Assembly: GCA_037127255.1 (NCBI GenBank)
Contig: JBANSL010000008.1
Location: 10,857,396-10,921,395 of the forward strand
Direction of reading: 5' to 3'
DNA length: 64,000 nucleotides
Source of the DNA: Persicaria tinctoria
Lineage: Eukaryota; Streptophyta; Magnoliopsida; Caryophyllales; Polygonaceae
Program-made: the position numbers and the translations under genes
Shown: piece after piece, positions 39,167 to 49,736 of the stretch
Layout: every line of letters starts with the position of its first letter
Position numbering within the stretch: the first letter of the stretch is position 1
Notes under the pieces: generated by a model
What the model was told of the DNA's origin: nothing
Databases searched by the model: none
Seen by the model: only the letters and a program-made list of their open reading frames with translations

Positions 39167-39345
39167 TCGTGCTGATAACGTTAAGAATAGAGCAGAGGAG
39201 AGACGGAGAAAGAAGAATTCTCTATTGCTTGTGTTCATTCTCAAGAGAGTACAAGGCCATATATATAGGCTATACATAAACTCATGGTGGGAGTTTAGGA
39301 GGCGAAGGGCTTCGGGAGGTGAACAATCCACCTATTATTACAACA
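39167..39345 (-). repeat. 5' LTR of the right copia element
   Basis: Matches the 3' LTR over about 160 bases with one difference (gacggag against gacagag). The inner end is unclear: the sequence runs cttaacgttatcagcacg in the element's sense, where the 3' LTR has cttacctctatcctaaca. Confidence 0.8.
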
Positions 39346-40713
39346 CAATTTTAGTTTTAAAGCAAATCACCCTATTTAAAGGGTGGTTTTCTGTAATTTT
39401 GCCTAAATATTATGCCCCAAGTCCCCCATCTACACCTCTCCGGCTCTCCCCCAACTAGAGGAGCCGCCGCCGCTTACGCCTGCGCCGTTCTTGCCTCGCC
39501 GTCTCCCACTTCGCTCTGGCGCCACTGTCCTCGTCCTCTTCCTCCTTGCCCGTACTTGTCAGATCAGCAAAGAGGGAGGACGATTGCTCGTCGCCGCGCT
39601 GCCTCCTCCTCCGTCATCTTTTCTCCGGTCGTATCCATCCTAATCGTTGTCGAGCGCCTCCACCCCGACAAATCTCCTCCACTGCCACCTGCGAGCTTCC
39701 AGTTGCTCCAACGCCACTCTCCTCTCGGGCCTTCAGTCGATTCAAATCGAGAATAGGTACATTCCGGAACTTGATCCTAAATCCTAATTATGCCTCCAAT
39801 TTCTGGACTTTGTGGATTTAGTTGGTAGGAGGAGACTAAAGGAATATTGGGGTCTTGAGTTGCGACATTTCGGAGTCGAATCGGTGTTCTGGTAAAGATT
39901 GTTTTGGAATCGACCTTTGATTGTTGAATTGGAAACTTAATAGGGACCTAGCGTCTTTAGTTCAGAGTCGTCTGGAGCTTGTTCGTAATTGATTCGGGAT
40001 ATGTTGAACTACCAATTAAGAGTATTTCAAGTGTCTTGAGATTTCATTTTGAAGAGTTTCTTGTTTTGGAAATTGATCAAGTCTGCTAATTGGTTGCTGT
40101 GTTTATCAAGTAATCGCATATGATAATTGATCCTTGTGTGTTGTTGTTATGTTGATTTAAAACCCTTGTTAGGTTATGGATATAAGTTTTGAATCCTTGT
40201 CGGGTTATATGTTTTGGAGTATGAACCCTTGTTGGTTGAATTGGATTTTTATTGTGAAGCCTAGTTGTGTGAAGATATATGCATATTGAGTAGTGAGACC
40301 TTGTGATCGATAGGTTGTTTGGATTTGGCAATTGGCTGTGCTTTGGAAATTGCCATAATACAACAAATCCACCGGATTTTGTCGGTATTGGAAAGTAACA
40401 CATTCTTTGGAAAGAACAAGCAAGAGTTGGACTTCATATTTCGGATTCGAGATCTTCTAGTTCCTTGGAGACTTTGAAAATTGAAGCAGTCAACTACAAC
40501 ATTTGCATTTATTCATTAGGTTTTTTTTATATTAATCTTTGAGCTTGGTAATTCTTGGAAATTGCTGGTTAGGAAGTAGATAGATTTTGTGTTGGGTTCA
40601 TTTACTGAGTGATTTGATTAGATTTATATTAAATGCAGATGCTTTTGCTCTCTGATGCGTAATGTCATGAAAAAAAAAATGCTACAGTAGCTGAGTAAGA
40701 GGTGGCAACGACA
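39346..40713 (+). other. Upstream region and probable 5' leader of the LYRM2-like gene
   Basis: 39412-39755 is C-rich and could be a noncoding first exon ending aatag|gtacatt. The open frame there (Pro/Arg/Ser-rich) has no recognisable domain. 39760-40690 is T/G-rich and intron-like, with ...tgctacag and aagag as candidate acceptors just before the ATG at 40714. It also has loosely repeated cccttgttgg / ccttgtcggg motifs at 40160-40235. The leader structure is inference. Confidence 0.4.
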
Positions 40714-41084
40714 ATGGCTGTATCCTTCAACTTGCAGGATTTTATTGTTCGGACTCGGGTGCTCAAACTTTATAGACACGCTTTACAGATCTCTAATAGA
40801 GCCCCTGTTCATGCTAGAGGTTCTACATCGATTTACCATATACTTTTCTGATTCTCATCTGACTGTGTTGTAGATTTAATTGAGCAGTTCTTACCCAAAG
40901 TTTGCCTTCTGATGTGTTTTTGCTGAATCTTTGAAATGCTGCAGATGAACTTAGACAGACAATAAGGGAAGAGTTCGAAAAGAACAGAAGTTGCACAGAT
41001 AAGCAGAGGATTCGTTTCTTACTCAGCGAAGGTAAAGAAAGAGTGAAACAATTGGATGAAATGCTGGATATGCAAGGCCACTGA
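40714..41084 (+). CDS. LYR-motif protein, LYRM2-like
   Basis: join(40714..40819, 40945..41084), 81 aa. Small mitochondrial-type protein of the LYR (complex 1 LYR) family; members bind the acyl carrier protein and help assemble respiratory complexes. Seen: MAVSFNLQDFIVRTRVLKL leading into the motif LYR at about residues 19-21 (LKLYRHAL), then RDELRQTIREEFEKNRSCTD with the family's conserved downstream helix. It ends at GH-stop. The exon junction (AGA G|AT GAA) is in phase. The small size is normal for the family. The orthology to LYRM2 is from motif layout and memory. Confidence 0.87.
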
Positions 41085-42890
41085 TCTTTTCCCTCACATA
41101 CAACTCTAGCATCATAAATGGGACAACATAACATTCCTCATTGATGCCTCTCCTAGTTGCTTTAGATGTGTTAAGTGTTTATCCCATTCTTAACTATAAA
41201 TCACACACATGCATGAATGATTTTTTTTTTGTTTTTGACTGCCTAACATGTTATTGAGCATAATTTAAGAGGATGTACTATTATATCAGTTTTTGAGATT
41301 CGTGTAATAGATCCGTGATTTCTTTGAGCTTATTTATAAGGCATTTCAGCTATATATGGTTTTGGAGAAGAGGCATGTTGTGGTCAATCATGTCTAGCTG
41401 TTTTCGAGTGCATATAAGATATGGTTTGTTCTGTACAGTATCAATTGAGATAAAGTGTTCAACCATTATATCTACATGTAGTTGGTGTTAGTTTTTTGCT
41501 ATCATGATGAGTGGTGTCTTATCCACCCTAATATCATTCCAAAAGTTGATGTTTACTCCATTTCCTATAAGCCATTGTAGACATGTTTGAAATCACCAAT
41601 GATACTTGACAGTATAGTCCATTGCTAGGAAGAATTACCTCTCTGAACATACTTAAGGAGTTGCTGCATGTTTTAGTTCTGTTTTTCCTTCTTTTGCAAG
41701 GGTTATCCAGTATATGGAGACTAATGGAGTTGTGCGAGGAGCATAAAGTATTGCATAGTATGTTACGTTTAAGCTGATAGCTTTGTTTTAATGAGTGTTC
41801 ATCGACCCTCTTGGGATTGTGAGTTTGCCTTCAGTTTTTACAGTTGATGTTTAGGTTGTCACCAATTCCACGAACATTTCTTTGTTAACCCTTCCGTTAA
41901 TAATCAGACGACCTGAATATTTTTCAAGATTAGTTGTTACTGGTATTTCCAGCTCACTTTTGTCTAGGCACCATACAACTCTTGGAGAGTTTTATGTATA
42001 TGTTGGCACTCAATTTTGTTAGTATTAGCAAATATGATAACGCCATTTGCAAATGACAGCAAATAGATTGAGTCCATCTGTAGCATGATTGTACTGTATA
42101 AGCTTGATATTCACTGCAATCAGGTATACCTCGTCAGTATACAGATAAATCAATAAAAGAGAGTAAGAAAGGTGATGAAGGAAGGGCATTAAATAGGAAC
42201 AAAACTGATAAGCAAGTGCACCTAAAGCAAGCTATCAACAAGATGCAAAAGTAATGTTCAAATTGAATACAAGACCACGTTTGAATGAGTTCTTGTATCT
42301 GAACATGGAAGAAATCTCCAACAGACCAATGCTTGATCAGTAGCAATGAGGCATGTATCATAAGCAGTGTGTCGCCAATTCGTCATCTTTTCTCTTACAG
42401 CAGGGTGGGGCAAAGTGACAGTCCTGTGAATCAAACTTGTTCTTCATTCCAGCCAAGTTTGCCTTTCAATTGCCAAGGACTCTTTCAAGCCTTCCATATT
42501 CTTATCGCAATTTTGCTGCTTTTTGTGTAGCTACTCCAATTACTAGAGTAAAAAATGAGTTAACTTTGCAACAAACTAACACAAATTGTTATCAAGAACT
42601 ACCAGTTATCATGTATGCCTTGAAGTTTTACAAGTTTCGCAGGCTTTATGGCAATCAAAAATATGAAATAAGCCAAGAAGAACTAAAACAGGTGATAAAA
42701 CTGCATAATCAATACTAAACATAAACCCAACAGTGAAAATTAAACAGTAGTACTAAATAAAATTCTAAAACCATTGGTTGCTTATCGTAAGCCAAAGCAA
42801 TACTGAACTAAGCATTGATATTCTGGTTCTAAGCAACTAATTTTATGCTTGGGACTCACCATGATCCCTAATTTCATGTTCTAAATGAGA
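41085..42890. other. Intergenic region
   Basis: AT-rich DNA without a recognisable gene or transposon end. Several short frames (for example near 42134-42718) look like chance. Confidence 0.4.
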
Positions 42891-42916
42891 AGATGCAATT
42901 ATAGAAGCTGATATGC

Positions 42917-43340
42917 ACTTACTCGATCAACATTTTTCTGTGACTCTCCAGATGTTTTGTACAAATCTTGAAGGCGCTTTTCATATACTTCAGCAATATT
43001 AGCAGCAGGATTGAAAGTAGCTCCCACGTCTCCATTCATACTGTTGGTAGAGATAGCTTTTGCTTTAGAGTTTAAGAGTAGCGAAGCCACAACTTCATTT
43101 TGAATTTACATGGGCATCCGGGACTACTAGCACCCGACTAAACACGTAACATCATTTTATATGGGTCTGAAGGGCAACACAGATTTCTTCTCCCTATAAC
43201 ATATTTTAAAATCTATCTCAGCTAAAAATACAAGATATATAAGATTGAACTTCCAAGTATCACATTTCAAATGATAGCAAGAATTAGGAGAAGTGAATTA
43301 ACCTGCCAGGTTTCAAACTGGAAGAAGTGGAGGACACCTG
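42917..43340 (-). other. Exon-like fragments, unidentified
   Basis: On the minus strand, 42917-43055 encodes an open helix-like stretch (NIAEVYEKRLQDLYKTSG...) ending at a good donor (GATCGA|GTAAGTGC). 43304-43339 is an open piece (SSTSSSLKPG) bounded by tgcag and GGCAG|GTTAAT. The two do not join cleanly: a stop (TAA) precedes the first. They may be a decayed or unannotated gene on the minus strand; I cannot name it. Confidence 0.35.
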
Positions 43341-45191
43341 CAGAAGTAAACATGAATAAAACTTAACACCGTTCAACAAAGAATAGCATATTACCATCAC
43401 AAAGAGTTTAAAGCTCACAACACAACCCATTTTTGTTGATCCCTAAGGTAACCCAATTGGATCATCAATTTTGCAGACACTCAAGAAAACTGCATTGCCA
43501 TAAGGAAGCATCTTCAAAATTCAACAAAGCATGTTGGTGAACCCACACAAGCATCATCAATTGCCATAAAGAAGCATCCCCAAATTTAAACCCACACAAG
43601 CTAACCCTAATTCAATGAAGCATAAATTAAAACCAAAAGAGAAGTGGAGAAGAGGGTAGCACACATAACAATTTCATCAATTAAACCCACAATTGAACTG
43701 AAAAAAAAAACTGGAGAAGAAGATAGGAATTACAGTTATGATTTGTTGAAGATGGAGGAGATACCGAGCACCGTATCTCAGGGCAACTGGGCAAGTATGT
43801 AAAAAGGCATGGGGTATATAATTTCGTCCGCTCCCAGGCCCTTGCATAGGAAGCACCCAAAATTCCCTGCTCCAACCACTCCCAAACGCCCCCAAAACTT
43901 TTCCGCTCCATCAACTGCTCCTCAAGCCTGAAAAGGTAAATATAGAGATAAGGTGATAAACACCATAGTTACAAAAGTATGAGCCCAAACAAAGGGACTC
44001 ATGTAAAAGGGCACCGTATACCCAAAAGGCCCTCTATACCCTCCAAAAACAGCTAACGACTCAAAAGACCTACTACCTCCAAAAACACGAGCCGCTCAAT
44101 AACTCGTGAACTATCTACCCACCAAGTGCTGCGTCCACGTATAATCCGTGAGTGACTTGCACTTCCACTTCACGGAGATACGGGTCTTACAGCTATCTAT
44201 AATAAGACTAGCATATACATGCGGGACAAACCTTTCATAACTGCTCCTCAAGCCAAGCACCCAAACAAGCAATGGTTGAAGACCGTTACCGCTGGTGCCA
44301 AATGCAGCCATATACAAATAAAAGGGTAGACCCACGATCAAATCTATTTTGAACAAACATTGCACAGTAGCAAGGTCACTAGAAGTTTCTCCTGCTTTTC
44401 AAGAAATGGGAAGACAGCAGTTGAGAAGAAGATTTCAAAAGTAGACAGAAACATAAGACAAGCATGAGTGTATCAGATAGAAGTGACAGACAAATAAAAG
44501 TAACAAATTTAGAATGCTGAAACATAACACTCATCCAGGAAAGTGCTTAATCAAAAGAGTAACTGCATTTTGATGTATGCCATAAAAGTTGGTGATTGAG
44601 ACAAAGATAGACACTACATAAGCCAGTTGATCATGATAACTTAATTACATAGTATGAGTCTATAACAGAACCCTAAAAGAAAAGAAAAGCTAACGCCGCC
44701 TAGATCAACTTTCGCAGATTGCATGAGAAAGAGATAGACTGATTCGTTTGATTATTGAATGAAGGCCAAAAGAAAAAAGATTCTGTGCCTTTTGGAGCTG
44801 CACATTTCCATATACTAAAGAAAATCACTCATGTAAAATTCAAGAAATTGGCAACAATGATCAAGAATCGGAGGAGAGAGGAGAAACAATTAGGTGTACC
44901 AGTTTGCTTTTCCTTGACAATTTCCACTTTGAAGAATTTTATGATCAACAAGGCTGAGAGAAATCAAGCCCAAGGGTCGGACCTGGCATCATATATATAC
45001 CCATGAAAAGTGCCAAGAACACACACAAACACACAACACTGGTGTAGCTGATCCACAAGATGGCAGTGCCAGGATGATATATTTCCTATCATTCTCGCTC
45101 CCATGCTCCTCCTCTGAAACCTCCACCACCACTAACTCTCTCTCCCTGTCAATAACGGAAAGTCGTGCAGGCCATAATGAGCAGAACTTTA
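43341..45191. other. Intergenic region
   Basis: 3' side of the PPR gene (minus strand) and AT-rich DNA. Short, poorly conserved repeats (for example cacacaagc...catca near 43545-43600). No gene recognised. Confidence 0.35.
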
Positions 45192-47300
45192 TTATACAAC
45201 TCCACTGCAACCAGGAAGCCTTACCATACTCTCATCTTCAATGGCTCTCCTGATCACAAATGCATCGTTCCATCTCCCCGCATCTGCATATAGGTTGGAC
45301 AAAAGAACCTTGCCTGCTCCATGAGATGTATCCAAACTTGCCAAACTGTTGGCAGCTCGCTCTCCTATTTCGACATTACCATATGTTTTACATGCTGCCA
45401 ACAATGTACCCCATATGACGACATCCGCTTTCATTGGCATCTTCTTGATCATGTCCTCAGCTTCTTGTAAGCTCCCAGATCTTCCCAAGAGATCCACCAT
45501 ACAGCCATAATGTTTGATGTTGGGATCTATATTGTAGCAGCTCTTCATTATATTGAAATATTGTTTCCCTGCTTCCACCATTCCAGCATGGCAACAAGCA
45601 ACCAAGACTCCAATGAAGGTGATTGAGTTCGGGTTGATATTAACCCTTTGCAAGGCTTCAAACATTCTCAGGGATTCATGGGCATGACCATGCACGGCCA
45701 ACCCGCATATAACTGCATTCCAGGGTGAAATAGAAGCAACCTTATCTTGGATTTGATTGAAGAATTCTACAGCGGTTCTGATACTCCCGCACTTTGCATA
45801 CATGTCGATGACTGCTGCAATTAAATTGTCATTCAAAGGGATGGAATTGTTGTTTATGTACTCACAGATCCATATTCCTTCTTTTAAGGTACCTAGAGTG
45901 GCAATTGCTGAGACGACGCTCACCATGGTGATTTCATTTGGCCGGACACCTGCAGATACCATCTCATAGAAAAGTTTGAGAGCCACATCTGCTTGCCCAA
46001 TCTGTGAATAACCAGAAATCATAGAGCTCCAAGAAAAAACATCTCGTTTAGGCATCTCATAAAAGATTTTCCTTGCTTCATCGATCATCCTGTTTCTAAC
46101 AAAACCCGCCAAAAGAGCATTCCAAGATGTGAGATGGTTCTTGCAGGCTGAATCAAACTGTAAACACGCAAGATCCATCTCATGGCATGAAGCATAGAAG
46201 TGGATAATTGTCGACTGGATGAAATCGTAGCAATCAAAGCCAGTTTTTAGGACTGAAGCATGCAACTGCTTACCTTCCTCAATAGCCACAAGTCGACCAC
46301 AAGCAGAAACTAAATCAACAATCATTACATTGTTTGGCCCCAACCCCGTTTGAAGCATCGTTCGATACATGAATAAAGCTTCATGCAATCTATCTACCTG
46401 GATGTATGCATCGACGATTGTACCCCATGATACAATATCCCTTTCGGGACTAATTTCAAACAAATCTCTAGCCAGATCAACCAATCCTGCTTTGGAGTAC
46501 CCATTCAACATCACATTCCACGAGACAATATTCTTTTCACTCATTTCATCAAACAAACTCCTTGCATCCTGTAAACTAGAACAGACACAGTACATGTGCA
46601 CTAAATTTGTTGAAACCAAAACAAAAAAATCAAGCCCCAATTTAGTTGTCAAGCCATGAAACTCTCTAACTTCCCATATTCCACCAATGTGCGAGTAAGC
46701 TGAAATGATGGTTCCTAATGTCACTTCATTTGGGGTAACACCTTCACGGCGCATATCCTTGAAAACTTGAATAGCTTCCTCCCACCTATGAGCTTGCACC
46801 AGACCCATTATCATGGTGGTATAAGCAACACAACCTCTACCAGGCATCACACCAAACAGTTGGCATGCATTGTCCAAGTTACCAGATTTCACATATGCAC
46901 CAAGCATAATATTACAGGACACCAAATCCAACCGAGAGGACGAATCGAAAATCAACTTAGCATCATCTAGCCAACCACTTTTGGCATACATGCTGATCAA
47001 GCTATTCTGGATGAAAAGATTGGATTCAAAACCTGATTTAAGAATGGTGCAGTGGATTTGACAACCCTGATCAATGGCCGCGAGGGAGGAACAATACTTT
47101 AGTGCGGAAATCAGTGCAAGCTCATGATCGGACCCTTTTATATTTGGGTGGTGAAAATTTCCATGGTGCCTGATAGAGCTAAAGGCTGCAAGCAGATTGT
47201 CTACTGGGTTGGACAGAGTTTGGAGACATTTAGGGGAGATGGTGGAAATCTGTTTAGGATTTGGGGAAATCTGTTTAGGATTTGGGGAGAGAAGTGAAAC
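45192..47300 (-). CDS. PPR protein (PLS class, E domain), MEF18-like
   Basis: One long exon of 702 codons. Organelle RNA-binding protein; relatives such as Arabidopsis MEF18 (At5g19020, recalled) are needed for C-to-U editing of mitochondrial transcripts. About 14 degenerate 31-36-residue PPR repeats are visible (NSLISMYAKSGWLDDAKLIF, VTPNEVTLGTIISAYSHIGG, IDMYAKCGSIRTAVEFF, IKHYGCMVDLLGRSGSLQEA). A short E region ends LPGCSGVV; there is no DYW domain. The exon has no Met before about residue 105, deep in the repeats, and an in-frame stop lies shortly upstream. A perfect acceptor (TTTGTGCAG|GTTTCA) stands at 47301, so the start must come from an upstream exon. The N-terminal part has an internal duplication (PNPKQIS twice). 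Confidence 0.93.
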   Translation of the reverse strand, partial: VSLLSPNPKQISPNPKQISTISPKCLQTLSNPVDNLLAAFSSIRHHGNFHHPNIKGSDHELALISALKYCSSLAAIDQGCQIHCTILKSGFESNLFIQNSLISMYAKSGWLDDAKLIFDSSSRLDLVSCNIMLGAYVKSGNLDNACQLFGVMPGRGCVAYTTMIMGLVQAHRWEEAIQVFKDMRREGVTPNEVTLGTIISAYSHIGGIWEVREFHGLTTKLGLDFFVLVSTNLVHMYCVCSSLQDARSLFDEMSEKNIVSWNVMLNGYSKAGLVDLARDLFEISPERDIVSWGTIVDAYIQVDRLHEALFMYRTMLQTGLGPNNVMIVDLVSACGRLVAIEEGKQLHASVLKTGFDCYDFIQSTIIHFYASCHEMDLACLQFDSACKNHLTSWNALLAGFVRNRMIDEARKIFYEMPKRDVFSWSSMISGYSQIGQADVALKLFYEMVSAGVRPNEITMVSVVSAIATLGTLKEGIWICEYINNNSIPLNDNLIAAVIDMYAKCGSIRTAVEFFNQIQDKVASISPWNAVICGLAVHGHAHESLRMFEALQRVNINPNSITFIGVLVACCHAGMVEAGKQYFNIMKSCYNIDPNIKHYGCMVDLLGRSGSLQEAEDMIKKMPMKADVVIWGTLLAACKTYGNVEIGERAANSLASLDTSHGAGKVLLSNLYADAGRWNDAFVIRRAIEDESMVRLPGCSGVV

Positions 47301-48249
47301 CTGCACAAATACATCTCTTTTAATGCTTTAATCAAGAGAAAATAAAGGCATTTCGAAAAAGACTGCTTCCTTACTGTAATCTAAGTCAAGATTAGTGCTC
47401 AACATCATTCGAGATATCAGATCAAATCATATAAATGGTGCTTCCGCATAGCACTAACCATACAGTTTTCAAAGTGAAATGTCAAGGGAGAATCAAAATC
47501 ATACATCCCATAATCTGACTATTAGAACTATGGTCCACATATACCACCACTATATTTGTTTTTGTCCGAAAACTAAAATCACCCATTAAAATACAGAGCA
47601 GGAGGTAATATCATGTTCCATGGAAAAATGGAAAACATAAAAATTAGTTTACAATATCACACACGACGTAAAAGATTACACTGTTGGCTGATGTTCATGC
47701 ATTTTTAATGGGTCAACAAATTTCATACCCCAAACTCAGTTCCATAAGAATATAACCTTTAAAAAGTAGTTTTTAATACAGTTGTATGAATCCTTGCACC
47801 CTATAGATTTTTTTTTAAAAAAAAAACGGACAGCAATTAGAACGAATTATGCAACGGCGCATCCTAGAGCATTCTTTCGGATGAAAACCAGTAGCTCTAA
47901 ATCTTTGAACCCGATAGAAAAATTATTTGAATCCAAGGATGCACTGTATGAAAATCCAAATATAAATGAATTAATGAAAACACAGTAACTGAAATGCTAA
48001 CCTCAAAACTAGATCTAATATTAAAAATAGATGGATTAGCCACCAGAGACTAACTCTGTGTATAATCCTTCCTTGTCAAGCAAAAAAAACCCGAAAGGGA
48101 TAAACTACACAATACCACCAGCTATCTATATTTAACACCAACCTCAGTTTAGCATTTGTAAAACATTTAGAGAAATGATAAAATGTCAAGAGGTCAATTA
48201 TACGAGAAGCAAAGATAGCAGAAAAAGAGAAAGGAGGAAAGAAGCAAAC
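47301..48249 (-). other. Presumed intron between the eL21-derived exon and the PPR exon
   Basis: 949 bp, AT-rich, beginning (minus strand) GTTTGCTTC and ending TTTGTGCAG. I searched for the missing second half of eL21 here and saw none. Confidence 0.5.
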
Positions 48250-48486
48250 CTGCCCGTTGGCCTCAGCAACAATGCCACATTTGGTAACGTTCAAAACACA
48301 ACCAGTCTGACTATGGTAGTACTTGTGGGGCATAAACTTGTGGATAGCAATGTTCACCTTGATGTCAAGGTAGTCGCCAATCCAGTAGATTCTCAAGTAT
48401 GTGGAGAGTGAAATGTAGCCCTTTTTCCTTTGGGGCACAGCAAACAGATTGCTTGTTCTTGATCGGAGACCATGACCAGCAAGCAT
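48250..48486 (-). pseudogene. First coding exon of ribosomal protein eL21, diverged; possible N-terminal exon of the PPR gene
   Basis: 79 codons from ATG 48486, collinear without gaps with the first 79 residues of plant eL21 as I know it (GHGLRSRT, RKKGYI, STYLR, IGDY, DIKVN, AIHK, MPHKYYH). There are about twenty substitutions, several at basic or Gly positions. The exon ends GGGCAG|GTTTGC, the usual phase-0 place of the eL21 intron. The rest of eL21 is absent downstream. So it is either a truncated gene copy or an exon recruited into the PPR transcript, whose acceptor is also phase 0. No stop or frameshift is present. It is not a working eL21 gene. Confidence 0.75.
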
Positions 48487-49398
48487 ATTTACTTCCCTCT
48501 CTATCTATCTTCGTTTCTCTTGGAGTTTATGTCATGAAAGACTCAATTGATCTTATCTTCTATATGAGTATGTATATGTAGTTAAAAAAAACACAAAAAA
48601 GGAAATCAGTTAGACATCCTAATGTTCAGCATTATTAAAGGCAGGTAATCTATCATTTGACAGCTATCACTTGGGTATTGTGGACTTCGAATCTTTGTAT
48701 CATTTTGGAAATCACTAACTCATAAGGCCTTATTAACACGTTAACCAAGTAAGCTAACATTAGGGTTGATCATTGTTGAGTGTCTAACAATGAGCTAATC
48801 TTGAATCAACCAACGTTCACAAGTCCAATCAAATATCCGATTTGGATATTGCAAATCAACCAAAACTGATTACTTTCCAAATTCCTATGCAAATCAAACC
48901 ATACCAAAACTCATAATGCAAACCAAATTATATCGAAATCTATCTAATAAACTTGACAAACCAAACCATACTTCATTCATTTTCTTTCATACTTGTTAGA
49001 AGGGGGAATCGATCCGGCATGGATGGGCACCACCTGGTCCGACATCCAAACCCATCCACCGATCACCTGCGAACCACTCCAACTGCACGCGTCCCACCCG
49101 TCCCCTGCGGGTGATTCAGGTGTATCAGCTGAATAAACTGGTGAATGCACCGTTTTTGTACAAACAAGCGAAATGACATCACACATAAAACCGCGAAATT
49201 CAGCAAAAAAAACAGGACCGAGAAACGAGAATCAAAAGGCAACAAATTCAGCACAGCAGTAAGGAGAACAAGTGATAAAGAACAAGAGAAGCATCGAAGA
49301 TTTGAGCGAAGAATCAGAAATCGAGAGCCAATTCATGGAGAGGAGTTCTGTAATTTCTCAGATAAAGGCGACTGAACTGAGCGAGTTGAGTGACATAC

Positions 49399-49475
49399 CT
49401 ATCGGGAGAGGAATGAGAAGAGCTTGGTGGCAACGGCGGCGACAGCGAGGGTGGCGCGACTGAGGGTATAGAGAT
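49399..49475 (-). other. Probable noncoding first exon (minus strand)
   Basis: Read on the minus strand it is a C/T-rich leader (gtcgcgccaccctcgctgtc...) ending CCCGATAG|GTATGT, a strong donor. Leaders of this style precede plant ribosomal protein genes, so this is likely the untranslated exon upstream of the eL21-derived exon. Confidence 0.5.
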
Positions 49476-49736
49476 AAACAAGTAGGTGTTTTGCATTTTG
49501 TACTCTCAATTTTTGTATATTACGTCAAATATCCAAACTTTTTCCTTATTTCGTGTGGTACCCTTACTGTGTCATCTAGTATGGAAAAAGTGTCCGCATA
49601 GCTCGCAATCGATGTCTTTTCGTAGCATCACACTACGACGAGTGGCTGTCGCCGACGGTGTGCCGACTGTTCTTCTTCCCTCCTTTTTTCACAGGCTCTC
49701 TCTACTCTGAGAAATTCGCTTCGCAAAGAGCGTATC
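49476..49736. promoter_or_regulatory. Short divergent promoter between the eL21/PPR unit and the FKBP gene
   Basis: About 260 bp separate the presumed minus-strand leader from the plus-strand FKBP start codon. No clear TATA box was found for either side. Shared control is inference. Confidence 0.4.

Larger units (their letters stand above)
34724..39345 (-). mobile_element. Copia-type retrotransposon with both LTRs and target duplication
   Basis: 4622-bp element on the minus strand with a perfect 5-bp duplication CAATT (34719-34723 and 39346-39350). LTRs: 34724-34901 (3') and about 39167-39345 (5'), TGTTGTAA...CTATCCTAACA in the element's sense. A polypurine tract ccaagaaggag lies just inside the 3' LTR. 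Pol remnants (integrase end, start of RT) match the left copia element in order, but no long frame survives, so the copy is non-autonomous. The two LTRs differ by one substitution over about 160 aligned bases; their ends toward the internal side are more different. A GC-rich block at 38340-38690 stands out inside. Confidence 0.9.

Noticed and set aside
39412..39821. Pro/Ser/Arg-rich 114- and 91-codon frames
   Set aside because: C-rich sequence more likely a noncoding leader; two overlapping frames and no domain.
47301..47306. GTG as start codon of the PPR protein
   Set aside because: The GTGCAG is the end of a splice acceptor; plant nuclear genes rarely start at GTG.
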